Below are positions 1 to 8,244 of a stretch of 64,000 bases of DNA, piece after piece. The position numbers were made by a program, and so were the translations under genes. Source of the DNA: DASZHJ01 sp035604335 (GTDB lineage: Bacteria; Pseudomonadota; Alphaproteobacteria; ATCC43930; CGMCC-115725); the NCBI GenBank assembly GCA_035604335.1, contig DATNIT010000284.1, positions 12,255 to 76,254 of the forward strand, read 5' to 3'. The notes beneath the pieces were generated by a model. It worked only from the letters and a program-made list of their open reading frames with translations, ran no database searches and was not told where the DNA came from. Each line of letters starts with the position of its first letter. The first letter of the stretch is position 1.

Positions 1-1
1 T

Positions 2-319
2 CCCGAAGCCGCCGTGCGCATTCTCTGGGACGTCTATCCCCTGACCAAATCCACGGGAAAGGACGAAGCGACCGCGCTCAAGGACGACATGAAGGCGATC
101 GAGGCGCGCATCGTGAATTGGAAGCTCGACAAGGCCGGCGTGACCCACTGGGGCGAGAATTCCATGGCGAACTATGACGCCTATCTCGACTTCCTCTTGA
201 AGTGGCAGGTGATCAAGCAAAAGCCCGCGGTGGCCGATGTCGTCACCAACGATCTCCTTGCCGATATCGACAAGTTCGACGCCGACGCCGTGGCGGCGCA
301 GGCGAAGGCGTACAAGTAG
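2..319 (+). CDS. ABC transporter substrate-binding protein, C-terminal part (partial)
   Basis: The reading frame is open from the first bases of the window to the TAG at 317-319, so the gene begins upstream and only about 105 C-terminal residues are visible. The fragment resembles the C-terminal helices of periplasmic NMT1/THI5-like solute-binding proteins (a PEAAVRILWDVYP segment followed by charged helices and an alanine-rich end). Such proteins deliver small organic solutes to an inner-membrane ABC permease. The substrate cannot be judged from the tail. It converges with the flavin reductase gene, which ends 21 bp away on the other strand. The family call rests on pattern recognition of a short fragment. 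Confidence 0.55.
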   Translation, partial: PEAAVRILWDVYPLTKSTGKDEATALKDDMKAIEARIVNWKLDKAGVTHWGENSMANYDAYLDFLLKWQVIKQKPAVADVVTNDLLADIDKFDADAVAAQAKAYK

Positions 320-340
320 CAACGGCTATAGTGCGGCGGC

Positions 341-919
341 TCAGGCCGAGAACCAGGGCTCGAGCCCCGCGAGCTCGGGGGCCTCGAGCCCTTCCTGGCC
401 GCGCACGCCTGGCACCTCGCCCGCGACGCCCAGCCGCTCGCCGAGCGCCCGATAACTGCCGCGACTGAACAGCAGCGGCTGGCCGTGCCGGCGAGATTCC
501 AGGCGCAGCACGCGGCCGATGAAGATCACGTGGTCGCCGCCGTCGTGCTGGGCCTCGACGCGGCAGTCGAGGCTCGCGAGCGCACTCGGCAGGATCGGCG
601 CGCCGCTCTCCCAGGTCTCGTGGGCGATGTCGCGCCACTTGTCCGGGCCGGTCGTGGCGAAGCGCGCGGAGAGGCCCTGCTGGTCCTGCGCCAGGATGTT
701 GACGGCGAAGTGACCGGCGGCGTCAAAGCCCGCGCTGCTCGGCGAGCGCTTGTCGAGGCTCCAGAGCACCAGAGGGGGATCGAGCGAGACCGAGGCGAAG
801 GAGTTGGCGGTGACGCCGTAGAGCGCGCCGTCGGCGCCGCGCGCGGTGATCACGGTGACGCCGGTCGTGAACCAACCGACCGCGTCGCGAAAGCCGCGCG
901 CGTCGAATTCGGGATTCAT
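341..919 (-). CDS. Flavin reductase domain protein (HpaC-like reductase component)
   Basis: A 192-residue protein with the FMN-binding split-barrel fold of flavin reductases that supply reduced flavin to two-component monooxygenases. The N-terminal motif FTTGVTVITA, the NSFASVSLDPPLVLWSL segment and the HFAVNIL strand are typical. It uses NAD(P)H to reduce free FMN or FAD in the cytoplasm. It starts 29 bp after the HpaB-type oxygenase gene on the same strand, so the two should form one operon and one enzyme system. Its length fits the family (about 160-190). The preferred flavin cannot be told from the sequence. Confidence 0.85.
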   Translation of the reverse strand: MNPEFDARGFRDAVGWFTTGVTVITARGADGALYGVTANSFASVSLDPPLVLWSLDKRSPSSAGFDAAGHFAVNILAQDQQGLSARFATTGPDKWRDIAHETWESGAPILPSALASLDCRVEAQHDGGDHVIFIGRVLRLESRRHGQPLLFSRGSYRALGERLGVAGEVPGVRGQEGLEAPELAGLEPWFSA

Positions 920-948
920 GCACTACCTCGGATGGTTTCCCTCGGCGG

Positions 949-2463
949 CTATTCGGCCGCCTTGAGCTTGGGGCGGAAGGGCGGGCCGCCGCCGACGCCC
1001 TGGTTCTGGCGCGCCTCCAGGTCGTCCAGCAAGCGCGAGATCCGGTCGATGTACCCGTCGCGATCGTAGATCGAATAGAGCGTCGCCGCCAAGCGGACGG
1101 GATCGCCGGAGTAATACCGCTCGTAAAGCTGCTGGCGGCCGGAAAAGGTGGAGATCGCGGCGTCGAAGGCGAGGCGGAACAGCTTGATGCGCGTCCGAGA
1201 GTCCGAGTTCGCGGATTGGAAGTACTTTTCTATGTCTCCCCATACTGGGCTCGTCGTTTCGGCATAGGAGGGTACCGCCACCAGCCCGCCCGCGCCCAGC
1301 ATCTGAATGATCTCGCACATCCGCACGAACATCTTGGGAAACATCATCCGGACCGTCCAGAGCGGCATGGACGCGGGCGCCATGTAGCCGGCGGCATTTG
1401 GCTTGGCATCCGCCTCCGAGGCCCTGAGGCACGCGCGCACGAATTCGGTGAACTGGATCATCTCGGCGAGCAGGCCCTGGACGTGCAGGTGCTGATCGAC
1501 GTTGGTCGATCGCGCCAGCGCGAAGGCCAGCGCCATCATGAACTCCGCCTTGGCGAGGTTCTTGGTGGAGAACTGGTGCATGATCTGCGGCATGGCGCCG
1601 GTGCGGACGTAGAGCGTATTGCACATCTCGGGATCGCGATGGATGAAGACGCGTTCCCACGGCACCAGCACGTTCTCGAAAATCACCATCGCGTCGGCCT
1701 CGTCGAACCGCGACGAGAGCGGGTAGTCCATCGGCGACGCTGCGCCGGTCTCCGCGATGGAGGGCCGGCAGATGAACCGCAGGCCGGGCGTCGCCACCTT
1801 GACGCTGAAGCCGAAGGCATAGGGCGCCGCGTCCGGCGTGCTGGGTATGTAGCTCGACGGCATCACCATGAGGTCGTCGGAAAACGCGCAGAGGGTCGAG
1901 ACCATGCGCGCGCCCGTGATCACGATGCCGGCGTCGGTCTCCTTCACGATCTTGGCGGCGACGTCCTTGTCCTGCTTCTCCACCGGCCTGGACCGATCGA
2001 CTTGCGGGTTGATCAGGGTATGGGTGATCGCGACGTCGTTCTCGCGGCAGTGCAGGTAATAGCTCCAGATATTGTCGGCGAAGCGCGGCTCCTTCAGGCC
2101 GAACTCCTGCTTGGCGCAAGCGAAGCCGGCCAGGTGGATGTTCATGAAGTCAGGGCTGCGGCCGAACATGCCGCAGGTCGCGTCCATCCAGATCTTCACC
2201 ATCTCGCGCCGGCGCACGAGCTCGTCGATGGTCTTGGGCTGGATGTAGGAGAGGCCGACGCGATCTCCGGAGCTCGGCGACCTATAGGTGAGCCGGTCGG
2301 TCAGCGCGGGCGCGTGCTGCATCTCGTAGAGCTCGGCGAGGCTGTGCGCGGCGCCGGCGAATCGGCGGTCGGAGGTCACGTCCGTGACCCGCTCGCCGTC
2401 GATCCAGACCTGCCGGTCGTCGTGCAGCCCGTCCAGGAATTGCCTGCCCGTGCGAATGCCCAT
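949..2463 (-). CDS. HpaB-family FADH2-dependent phenol monooxygenase, oxygenase component
   Basis: A 504-residue protein of the 4-hydroxyphenylacetate 3-monooxygenase (HpaB/PvcC) family, which uses reduced flavin and O2 to hydroxylate phenolic rings. The N-terminal MGIRTGRQFLDGLHDDR, the central INPQVDRSRP stretch, the ITGARMVSTL segment and the FENVLVPWERVFIHRD region are hallmarks. The start at 2463 matches the usual family N-terminus; the frame stays open further upstream but looks non-coding there. The flavin reductase gene follows 29 bp downstream. The substrate is unknown: the family also includes enzymes acting on nitrophenols, chlorophenols and pyoverdine-related chromophores. The adjacent solute-binding protein could hint at uptake of an aromatic compound, but that is inference. 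Confidence 0.88.
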   Translation of the reverse strand: MGIRTGRQFLDGLHDDRQVWIDGERVTDVTSDRRFAGAAHSLAELYEMQHAPALTDRLTYRSPSSGDRVGLSYIQPKTIDELVRRREMVKIWMDATCGMFGRSPDFMNIHLAGFACAKQEFGLKEPRFADNIWSYYLHCRENDVAITHTLINPQVDRSRPVEKQDKDVAAKIVKETDAGIVITGARMVSTLCAFSDDLMVMPSSYIPSTPDAAPYAFGFSVKVATPGLRFICRPSIAETGAASPMDYPLSSRFDEADAMVIFENVLVPWERVFIHRDPEMCNTLYVRTGAMPQIMHQFSTKNLAKAEFMMALAFALARSTNVDQHLHVQGLLAEMIQFTEFVRACLRASEADAKPNAAGYMAPASMPLWTVRMMFPKMFVRMCEIIQMLGAGGLVAVPSYAETTSPVWGDIEKYFQSANSDSRTRIKLFRLAFDAAISTFSGRQQLYERYYSGDPVRLAATLYSIYDRDGYIDRISRLLDDLEARQNQGVGGGPPFRPKLKAAE

Positions 2464-2594
2464 CGTCTCTACCTTCCAAACGGCGCTCGTCCGCCGCGAG
2501 CAGCCCCACGGTGACTCCGCCAAATATTGACATAATGCGGGGCCGAACATGCGTTTTAAGGTGGCGGGGCTCGACGGTGCGTCGGGAAGGGCCC

Positions 2595-3833
2595 ATGCGC
2601 GAACACCGCGAACCTTGGCTGAAACTGCCGGAGAAGAAACCCGGCGGCGACGGCGAACGGCGCCTCGATCCGCGGTTTCGCACCCATGTCGTGGCGATCC
2701 AGCGGCGAGCCGCACCGCCCGCCGAGCCGCTACCTCAGCTCCCGAGTCGCTCTCCGGCGGCGCTCAGCCCACCGCAGACAGTGCTGCCCTTCCGGCTGGC
2801 GGAGCCGGTGCCGCCCAAGCCCATCGCCATCGAACCCGCGGCCGCCGAACCCATGCTGTTGACGCAGGTCGCGGCGACCCGCGCGTCATCGCCCCCACCT
2901 CCGTCGGCCCCAGCGGCGCAGCGGGGCGCCGGGCCCGCCCTGGCGGCGGCGAGTCTCCATCCGGTGGAAAAGCCCGCGCAGGTTCGCGCCTCCGGTGCAC
3001 CTCCGCTGGGGCTCGACGACCTTCCCGCGGTTTCCTCCGCCGATTGGGTCGCCAAGGTCGGCGCGGCTGCCAAGATGGTCGATGTCATCGTGGTGTTCTA
3101 CAGCTCGGCGTGTCTCGGCTCCGAGCTGTTCGAGCTCGCTTTCCAGACCGTCGTCAACGAAGTCCTGCCGGAGCTCGAGCGGCCCTACGCGGTCTATCGC
3201 TTCTCTCTGGACGCGGAGCCGGCTTTCGTCTCGGAGATGGCGGAGAGCCTCGGCTTGCCGGAGGACGACCCGGTCAGTATCGCGGGCTTTGCCTGGAGCG
3301 GGCCGGGGCGGCGGCTGTTCCTCATCGGAGGCCGGGCGCTCGCGTCACGCGCGGCGCTCTCGCTGTCTCTGCGACGGAACCTGACGCCTCAACCGGCGCC
3401 GTTCGCCGGAGAGAGCGATGCGCGCCGGAGGGACGTCGAGAGTGTCGAGGGGCCCCGGGAGCAGGCGCCGCGGCCGCAAGCGCGGCGCCTGGCCGGGCGC
3501 GTGCTCGCCATTCTCGCATGGTGTCTGCTCGGCACGGCGGCCCTGGGAGCAGCCGTGGTCGGTGTCGCGCCGCAATGGGCGCACTCCCTGCTCCCGTCGT
3601 CCCTCGCGCTTCCGGGACGAGGCGCTGCACCGAAGGATCCTCCGCGTGCCGCGGATGCGCAGACCAGCGCCGCACCGCCGGCGGCCGGGCTCGACAACTC
3701 GATTGCCGGATCGGCGGGGACCGCGGTCAATCCCGCGAAGCCCGCGCACGGGCAAGTCAAGAAGAAGCGCGCGGCCAGCTCGTTGAGCCTGAATCCGAGC
3801 TATTGGGGCTTGCCCGAGGGGCAGCTTCACTGA
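2595..3833 (+). CDS. Unknown membrane-anchored protein with a possible thioredoxin-like domain
   Basis: A 412-residue protein I do not recognise. The ATG at 2595 is preceded by a GGGAAGGG ribosome-binding site, so it is preferred over upstream in-frame starts. Residues 1-150 are charged, then rich in Pro and Ala. Residues about 161-265 alternate strands and helices in a thioredoxin-like order: VIVVFYSSACLGS, then YRFSLDAEPAFVSEMAESLGL, then RRLFLIGGRAL. Only one cysteine (173) sits where a CxxC would be, so a redox role is doubtful. A basic stretch precedes a single membrane segment at about 303-330, followed by a low-complexity tail ending in NPSYWGLPEGQLH. It is divergent from the monooxygenase operon and has no obvious partner. 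Confidence 0.6.
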   Translation: MREHREPWLKLPEKKPGGDGERRLDPRFRTHVVAIQRRAAPPAEPLPQLPSRSPAALSPPQTVLPFRLAEPVPPKPIAIEPAAAEPMLLTQVAATRASSPPPPSAPAAQRGAGPALAAASLHPVEKPAQVRASGAPPLGLDDLPAVSSADWVAKVGAAAKMVDVIVVFYSSACLGSELFELAFQTVVNEVLPELERPYAVYRFSLDAEPAFVSEMAESLGLPEDDPVSIAGFAWSGPGRRLFLIGGRALASRAALSLSLRRNLTPQPAPFAGESDARRRDVESVEGPREQAPRPQARRLAGRVLAILAWCLLGTAALGAAVVGVAPQWAHSLLPSSLALPGRGAAPKDPPRAADAQTSAAPPAAGLDNSIAGSAGTAVNPAKPAHGQVKKKRAASSLSLNPSYWGLPEGQLH

Positions 3834-3848
3834 GTATCGGCGGGCACC

Positions 3849-3864
3849 CTCCCGTCGACGGGAG
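3849..3864. repeat. Perfect 16-bp palindrome between genes
   Basis: CTCCCGTCGACGGGAG is a perfect inverted repeat 15 bp after the stop of the unknown membrane protein gene and upstream of the deacylase. It could form a short hairpin in RNA, but there is no run of T after it, so a terminator role is only a guess. Confidence 0.35.
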
Positions 3865-3919
3865 CGGCCGGTTTCGCTCATAATCGGCGAACCGGATCGC
3901 TCTCAGAGGGTTGTCGCCC

Positions 3920-4921
3920 ATGTCCAATCGGCGCTCGCGTATCACCACCGACATCGACTTCGGCCGCGACGGTAAGCAGACCGGGTTCCTGCGGCTGCCG
4001 CACTCCGTGCATCGGTCGGCTTACGGCTATATCGCGATACCCGTGGTGGCGATCCGCAACGGACAGGGCCCGCGCGTGCTGCTCACCGCCGGCAACCACG
4101 GCGACGAGTACGAGGGCCAGATCGTGCTCACCAAGCTCGCGCGCTCGCTCGAGGTCGACGCGATCCGCGGCTCGATCGTCATCCTTCCCATGATGAATTT
4201 CCCGGCGGCGCAGGCGGGCATGCGGACCTCGCCGATCGACGAGGGCAATCTCAACCGGACCTTTCCCGGCGATCCCGACGGCCGGCCCACCGCGATGATC
4301 GCGCATTACGTCGAGAGCGAGCTGATGCCGGAAGTCGACATCGTGATCGATCTGCATTCCGGCGGCAGCTCGCTCATCTACGTTCCCGGCACGCTCGCGC
4401 GGCACGCCACCGACAAGGCGCAGCTCGAGAAGATCCTGGGCCTGGTCCGTGCCTTCGGCGCGCCCAACAGCTACCTGATGGGTGTCGGCGCGGAGGATCG
4501 CAGCATTCTCGCCGCCGCGGAGCGCGCGGGCATTCTCGGCCTCAGCGCGGAGCTCGGCGGCGCCGGCATGGTGACGCGCGAGACCTTGGCGGTCACCGAA
4601 CGCGGCGTGGTCAACGTGCTGCGCCACCTCGGCGCTCTCACGGGCAAGCCTGAGCCGCGCGCTACCCGCTTGCTCCAGGTGATCCGCGCCTCGCACTACG
4701 TCTATAGCCCCGACGCCGGGCTGTTCGAGCCGCACGCCGATCTCGGCGATCACGCCAAGCCCGGTCAGCTCGCGGGCCTCGTGCATTTTCCCGACACGCC
4801 CTGGCGCGAGCCGACGCCGGTGCATTTCGGCGGCGACGGCCTCGTGGTCTGCAAGCGCGTGCCCGCCCGCGTCGAGCGCGGCGACTGCGTCTATCACCTC
4901 GCGAGCGATCTCGCGGTCTGA
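3920..4921 (+). CDS. Succinylglutamate desuccinylase/aspartoacylase family zinc deacylase
   Basis: A 333-residue M14-like zinc amidohydrolase of the AstE/AspA family, which removes acyl groups from N-acyl amino acids. The zinc site is visible as H60-x2-E63 in GNHGDEYEG and H146 in DLHSGG. The segments ILPMMNFPAAQAGMRTSP and NLNRTFPGDPDG bind substrate in the family. A TTG at 3911 is possible, but the ATG at 3920 has AGAGGG at good spacing. The closest remembered relatives include N-acetyl-diaminobutyrate deacetylases of ectoine breakdown (DoeB), but no other ectoine genes are present, so the substrate is left open. It is convergent with the alcohol dehydrogenase. Confidence 0.82.
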   Translation: MSNRRSRITTDIDFGRDGKQTGFLRLPHSVHRSAYGYIAIPVVAIRNGQGPRVLLTAGNHGDEYEGQIVLTKLARSLEVDAIRGSIVILPMMNFPAAQAGMRTSPIDEGNLNRTFPGDPDGRPTAMIAHYVESELMPEVDIVIDLHSGGSSLIYVPGTLARHATDKAQLEKILGLVRAFGAPNSYLMGVGAEDRSILAAAERAGILGLSAELGGAGMVTRETLAVTERGVVNVLRHLGALTGKPEPRATRLLQVIRASHYVYSPDAGLFEPHADLGDHAKPGQLAGLVHFPDTPWREPTPVHFGGDGLVVCKRVPARVERGDCVYHLASDLAV

Positions 4922-4934
4922 CGCAGGTGCCTCC

Positions 4935-6053
4935 TCAGACGTACGCCGCCTCGAGAATGTGCCGGTAGTCGGCGGCAGTGGCGGGGCGGGGATTGGTCTC
5001 GCTCAGGTGCTCGTGCGAGGCTTCTTCGGCGAGCTCGGGAATGAGCGCGGCATCGAGGCCGAGCTCGCTGAGCTTGGTGGGGAGGCCGATCCGGCGGGTC
5101 AGGCGCTCGATCCAATCCGCGAGATCGTCGGCGGGCGCGAGGCCGAGCGTGGCCTTGAGGCGTGCGATCTTCTCGGGCACGGCCGGCGCGTTGAAGCGCA
5201 GCACGGGCGGCAGCAGGATCGCGTTGAGCGTGCCGTGGTGATAGCCGAGCGCGCCCAGCGGATGGCCCGCCGCGTGCACGGCGCCCAGGCTCTTCTGGAA
5301 GGTGAGCCCGCCCTCGAGGGCGGCCATGAGCATCTGCCAGCGCGCATCGCGGTCATCGCCGTGAGAGACCGCGCGCTCGATCCAGCGGCCCGCGCGCTCG
5401 ACGCAATCGAGTGCGATGGCGGCGGCGGGCGGATTGACCCAGGTGGAGAGATACGACTCGACGCCGTGGCTCAGCGCATCCATGCCCGTGGCCGCGGTCA
5501 TGAGGGGTGGCAGGCTCAGCGTGAGCTCGGGATCGCAGATCGCGGTCTTCGGGATCAGCCTCAGGCTGACGCAGGCGATCTTGCGGCCGCCCTTCAAGGT
5601 GAGCGTGGCGGCGCGGCCGACCTCGGCGCCGGTGCCGGCGGTGGTGGGGATCGCAAGCACCGGCGCGATCTCTCGAATGCGCTGGGAGCCGCCGCCGCGG
5701 ATGCCGTAATCGCCGAGCGAGCCCGGATGCGTCGCGAGCAGCGCCACGGCCTTGGCAAGATCGATCGCGGACCCGCCGCCCAGCGCCACCACGCCATCGC
5801 AGCCGTGCCCGCGGTAGAGCGCGAGCGCCGCCTCGGCCGCGGCCTCCGTCGGATTGCTGGGCGTGTCCTCGAAGACGGGCGGTGGCGTTCCATCGAGAGC
5901 GGCGAGCACCCGGTCCACCAGCCCCGCCGCACGCACACCGGGATCGGTCACCAGAAGCGGCCGTTGGACGCCGAGCAGCGCCAGCTCGCCCGGCAATAGC
6001 CGCAGCGCTCCGAAGTCGAACTGGATGCGCGACATGTAGCTGATGAGGGGCAT
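4935..6053 (-). CDS. Iron-containing alcohol dehydrogenase
   Basis: A 372-residue group III metal-dependent alcohol dehydrogenase. The GGGSAIDLAK loop binds the NAD(P) phosphates. The metal site is indicated by GMDALSHGVE and by the HAAGHPLGALGYHHG segment, which carries the conserved histidines. AIPTTAGTGAE is another family signature. It would interconvert an alcohol and an aldehyde in the cytoplasm; the substrate is unknown (relatives include maleylacetate reductase and lactaldehyde or butanol dehydrogenases). The start at 6053 has only a close AGGA; a second ATG at 6035 is possible. The gene stands alone, with a palindromic repeat upstream. Confidence 0.88.
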   Translation of the reverse strand: MPLISYMSRIQFDFGALRLLPGELALLGVQRPLLVTDPGVRAAGLVDRVLAALDGTPPPVFEDTPSNPTEAAAEAALALYRGHGCDGVVALGGGSAIDLAKAVALLATHPGSLGDYGIRGGGSQRIREIAPVLAIPTTAGTGAEVGRAATLTLKGGRKIACVSLRLIPKTAICDPELTLSLPPLMTAATGMDALSHGVESYLSTWVNPPAAAIALDCVERAGRWIERAVSHGDDRDARWQMLMAALEGGLTFQKSLGAVHAAGHPLGALGYHHGTLNAILLPPVLRFNAPAVPEKIARLKATLGLAPADDLADWIERLTRRIGLPTKLSELGLDAALIPELAEEASHEHLSETNPRPATAADYRHILEAAYV

Positions 6054-6089
6054 GTTCCTAAGCGATATTCGAGCAGTTGGAAGCGTCCC

Positions 6090-6172
6090 CCCTCACCCAG
6101 CTTCGGCTAAGCTCGCTTCGCTCGCCAAGCCTCCGCAACCCTCTCCCCAACGGGGAGAGGGGAGGGTGAGGG
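6090..6172. repeat. Intergenic palindromic repeat (REP-like element)
   Basis: An 83-bp imperfect palindrome. CCCTCACCC at 6090-6098 pairs with GGGTGAGGG at 6164-6172, and CTCTCCCC at 6141-6148 pairs with GGGGAGAG just after it, across a two-base AA plus C. Between the arms lies a second short dyad (AGCTTCGGCTAAGCT). Outer arms of this type are widespread intergenic elements in many proteobacterial genomes. It lies between two minus-strand genes, after the MBL-fold gene, and may act as an RNA hairpin or terminator. Confidence 0.65.
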
Positions 6173-6211
6173 AGTGCTTCTATATGATATGCCGAAAGCG
6201 AAGCCGAGCGC

Positions 6212-7042
6212 TCAATTCCCCGGGAGTACCCAGACCTCGGTTTTCGCGGGTAGCATCGAGCGCTCGAGCGGGAGGGCGGCCACGTCTCTGTAATGGACCG
6301 CGTAGCGGTCGCCGACGCGCTTGACGAAGCGATCGAGCACGGCCTGCCCGAAATAATGCATGGGGAACACCAGCGCGGGATGGATCGCGTCGATGACCTC
6401 GATCATGTCGTTCTGACTGAGAGTGAAGGCGCCGTCGATCGGCGTGAGCAGCACGTCGATCCGGCCGAGCTCGGCGAGGTGCTCGGGGGTCAGCGTGTGG
6501 TGCAGGTGCCCGAGATGCGCAATGCAGAGGTCGCCGGTCGCGAAAATGAAGATCGAGTTGCCGCCATACTCTGTGCCGCCGTCGCCGGCGCGGATGTTGG
6601 TGGGCACGTTGCGGATACGCACGTCGCCGAACTTCACATCGTAGTGCGGCGGGCCCTCGCCGGTGTCCCAGCCGCGCAGGACCAGCTTGATACCGGGATC
6701 GATGTCGTCGGTGTAGTGCATCGTGTGAGCGTGGTTCATGGTGACGACATCCGGCGGATCCTTCGGGCGCAGGAAGCCGTTGTAGTCCGTGACGATCGTC
6801 ACTCCGGCGGGGCTGGTGATCAGAAAGCTGGAATGGCCGAGGAAGCTGAGCCCGACGATGGGCTCGGTCTCGGCGACGCGCGCGCGGTAGGCCGCGAGCG
6901 TGACCGCGGGGCGCGCTTGCGACACCACGTCCGCGCAGGCGCCGGCGCCCTCGGCGCGCGCCACGCCTAGGAGCGGCACCAGCGCCAGCAGAGCCGCGAA
7001 AAGGAGACGGGCACCCCGAGCGAATACAATGTCAGACCGCAT
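6212..7042 (-). CDS. Exported metallo-beta-lactamase-fold protein (UlaG-like)
   Basis: A 276-residue protein with an N-terminal signal peptide (basic start, hydrophobic LLFAALLALVPLLGVARA, likely cleaved after ARAEG). The mature part follows the UlaG-like metallo-hydrolase pattern: FLGHSSFLI, VTDYNGF, MNHAHTMHY in place of the HxHxDH motif, AHLGHLHH, then a C-terminal FPMHYFG. The departure from a strict HxHxDH (HAHTMHY) means that full metal binding and catalysis are uncertain. GGGAGA sits 8 bases before the ATG. It probably acts in the periplasm. Substrate unknown; no operon partner. Confidence 0.78.
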   Translation of the reverse strand: MRSDIVFARGARLLFAALLALVPLLGVARAEGAGACADVVSQARPAVTLAAYRARVAETEPIVGLSFLGHSSFLITSPAGVTIVTDYNGFLRPKDPPDVVTMNHAHTMHYTDDIDPGIKLVLRGWDTGEGPPHYDVKFGDVRIRNVPTNIRAGDGGTEYGGNSIFIFATGDLCIAHLGHLHHTLTPEHLAELGRIDVLLTPIDGAFTLSQNDMIEVIDAIHPALVFPMHYFGQAVLDRFVKRVGDRYAVHYRDVAALPLERSMLPAKTEVWVLPGN

Positions 7043-7115
7043 GACGATTTCTCCCGCGAGCGGCGAGCAGGGGAATTATGCACCGGCGCCGAGCGCGCGC
7101 AACGCGCCCGGCGGC

Positions 7116-8042
7116 TTAGTCGGCGCCGGCGGCCGCCGCGAGCACGGGACGTTGGCTCTGCCGGCGGATGGTCTCGCGATAGAGGATGTAGAGGCCGCTC
7201 ATCACCACGACGCAGGCGCCGCCGATGAGCACGGGCGTGGGCATGTCGCCCCAGATCAAGAAGCCGAACCCGATGGACCAGATCATGCTGGTATAGCTGA
7301 ACGGCGCCAGGATCGCCGCCGGCACCAGCCGGAAGGCCAGGGTCCAGAGGATCTGGCCGAAGCCGGAGATGAGCCCGATGGACGCGAGGCCGATGGCGCC
7401 CTGCCAGGTGAGGCTCACCCAGCCGAACGGCAGGATCAGCACGCTGAGCCCGACCGCCACCAAGGCTTGATAGGTCACGAGCGTCGCGGGGCGCTCGGTT
7501 AGGCTCATCCGCCGGAGCGCGATGGTGACGGAGGCGCCGAGCGCGGCGTTGGCGAGCGCCAGGATCGAGCCGATCGAGAAGGTGCCGGGGCCCGGCTGCA
7601 CCATGACCAGCACGCCGATGAAGCCCACGATGACCGCGGCCCAGCGATGCCGCCCGACTTTCTCGCCGAGCAGCGGGATCGACAGAACCGTCAGGAACAG
7701 CGGCGAGGAAAAGGTCACGGCAACCGCATCGGCGAGCGGCATCAGGTGATAGGCTATGAAGATAGCGACCATCGAGATGAACTGCAGTGTGCCGCGGCCG
7801 ACGTGCTCAGCGATCCGGTGGGTGCGGAGCGTCGAAAATCCGCCCTCGCGCATGACCAGGCCGCACGAGAACACCAGCGCAAAGACGCTGCGGAAGAACA
7901 CCACCTGCGAGACCGGGTAGACGGCCTCCTGGTACTTCACGAGGGCGTTCACCACCGAGAAGACCGCGACGGAGAGAATCATGTACAGGATGCCGCGCCG
8001 CACTTCCTCGCGGGTCGGCACCGGCATGACGACTTTATCCAT
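7116..8042 (-). CDS. EamA-family (DMT superfamily) membrane transporter
   Basis: A 308-residue protein with about ten hydrophobic segments in two homologous halves, the typical EamA drug/metabolite transporter layout. The first half contains the conserved end-of-repeat LLGEKVGRHRWAAVIVGFIGV, cut here into GEKVGRHRW and IVGFIGVLVM; the second contains PFSYTSMIWSIGFGFLIWGD. It would move a small metabolite across the inner membrane; the substrate cannot be inferred. The first ATG (8042) lacks a clear Shine-Dalgarno, and a second ATG at 8027 (MPVPTREEV) is an alternative. It is divergent from the amidase. Confidence 0.85.
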   Translation of the reverse strand: MDKVVMPVPTREEVRRGILYMILSVAVFSVVNALVKYQEAVYPVSQVVFFRSVFALVFSCGLVMREGGFSTLRTHRIAEHVGRGTLQFISMVAIFIAYHLMPLADAVAVTFSSPLFLTVLSIPLLGEKVGRHRWAAVIVGFIGVLVMVQPGPGTFSIGSILALANAALGASVTIALRRMSLTERPATLVTYQALVAVGLSVLILPFGWVSLTWQGAIGLASIGLISGFGQILWTLAFRLVPAAILAPFSYTSMIWSIGFGFLIWGDMPTPVLIGGACVVVMSGLYILYRETIRRQSQRPVLAAAAGAD

Positions 8043-8244
8043 AAATGACCGCTGCAGAACGGATGCCCGACATCCTCCGCCACATCCCGCCGCGCACCCA
8101 ACGCAAAGCCTGCATTGCTGGTCTGCGGCCGGCCTCCCGCGCGAGTTAGTGTCATCTTAACGCCGGCGCTTCGATCGCCACAGTCTTGCCAGATTCACCG
8201 GTGCAGTGTTTGCTCGGTCCGAGCCGTTTTTGCAGAAGCGAGAT

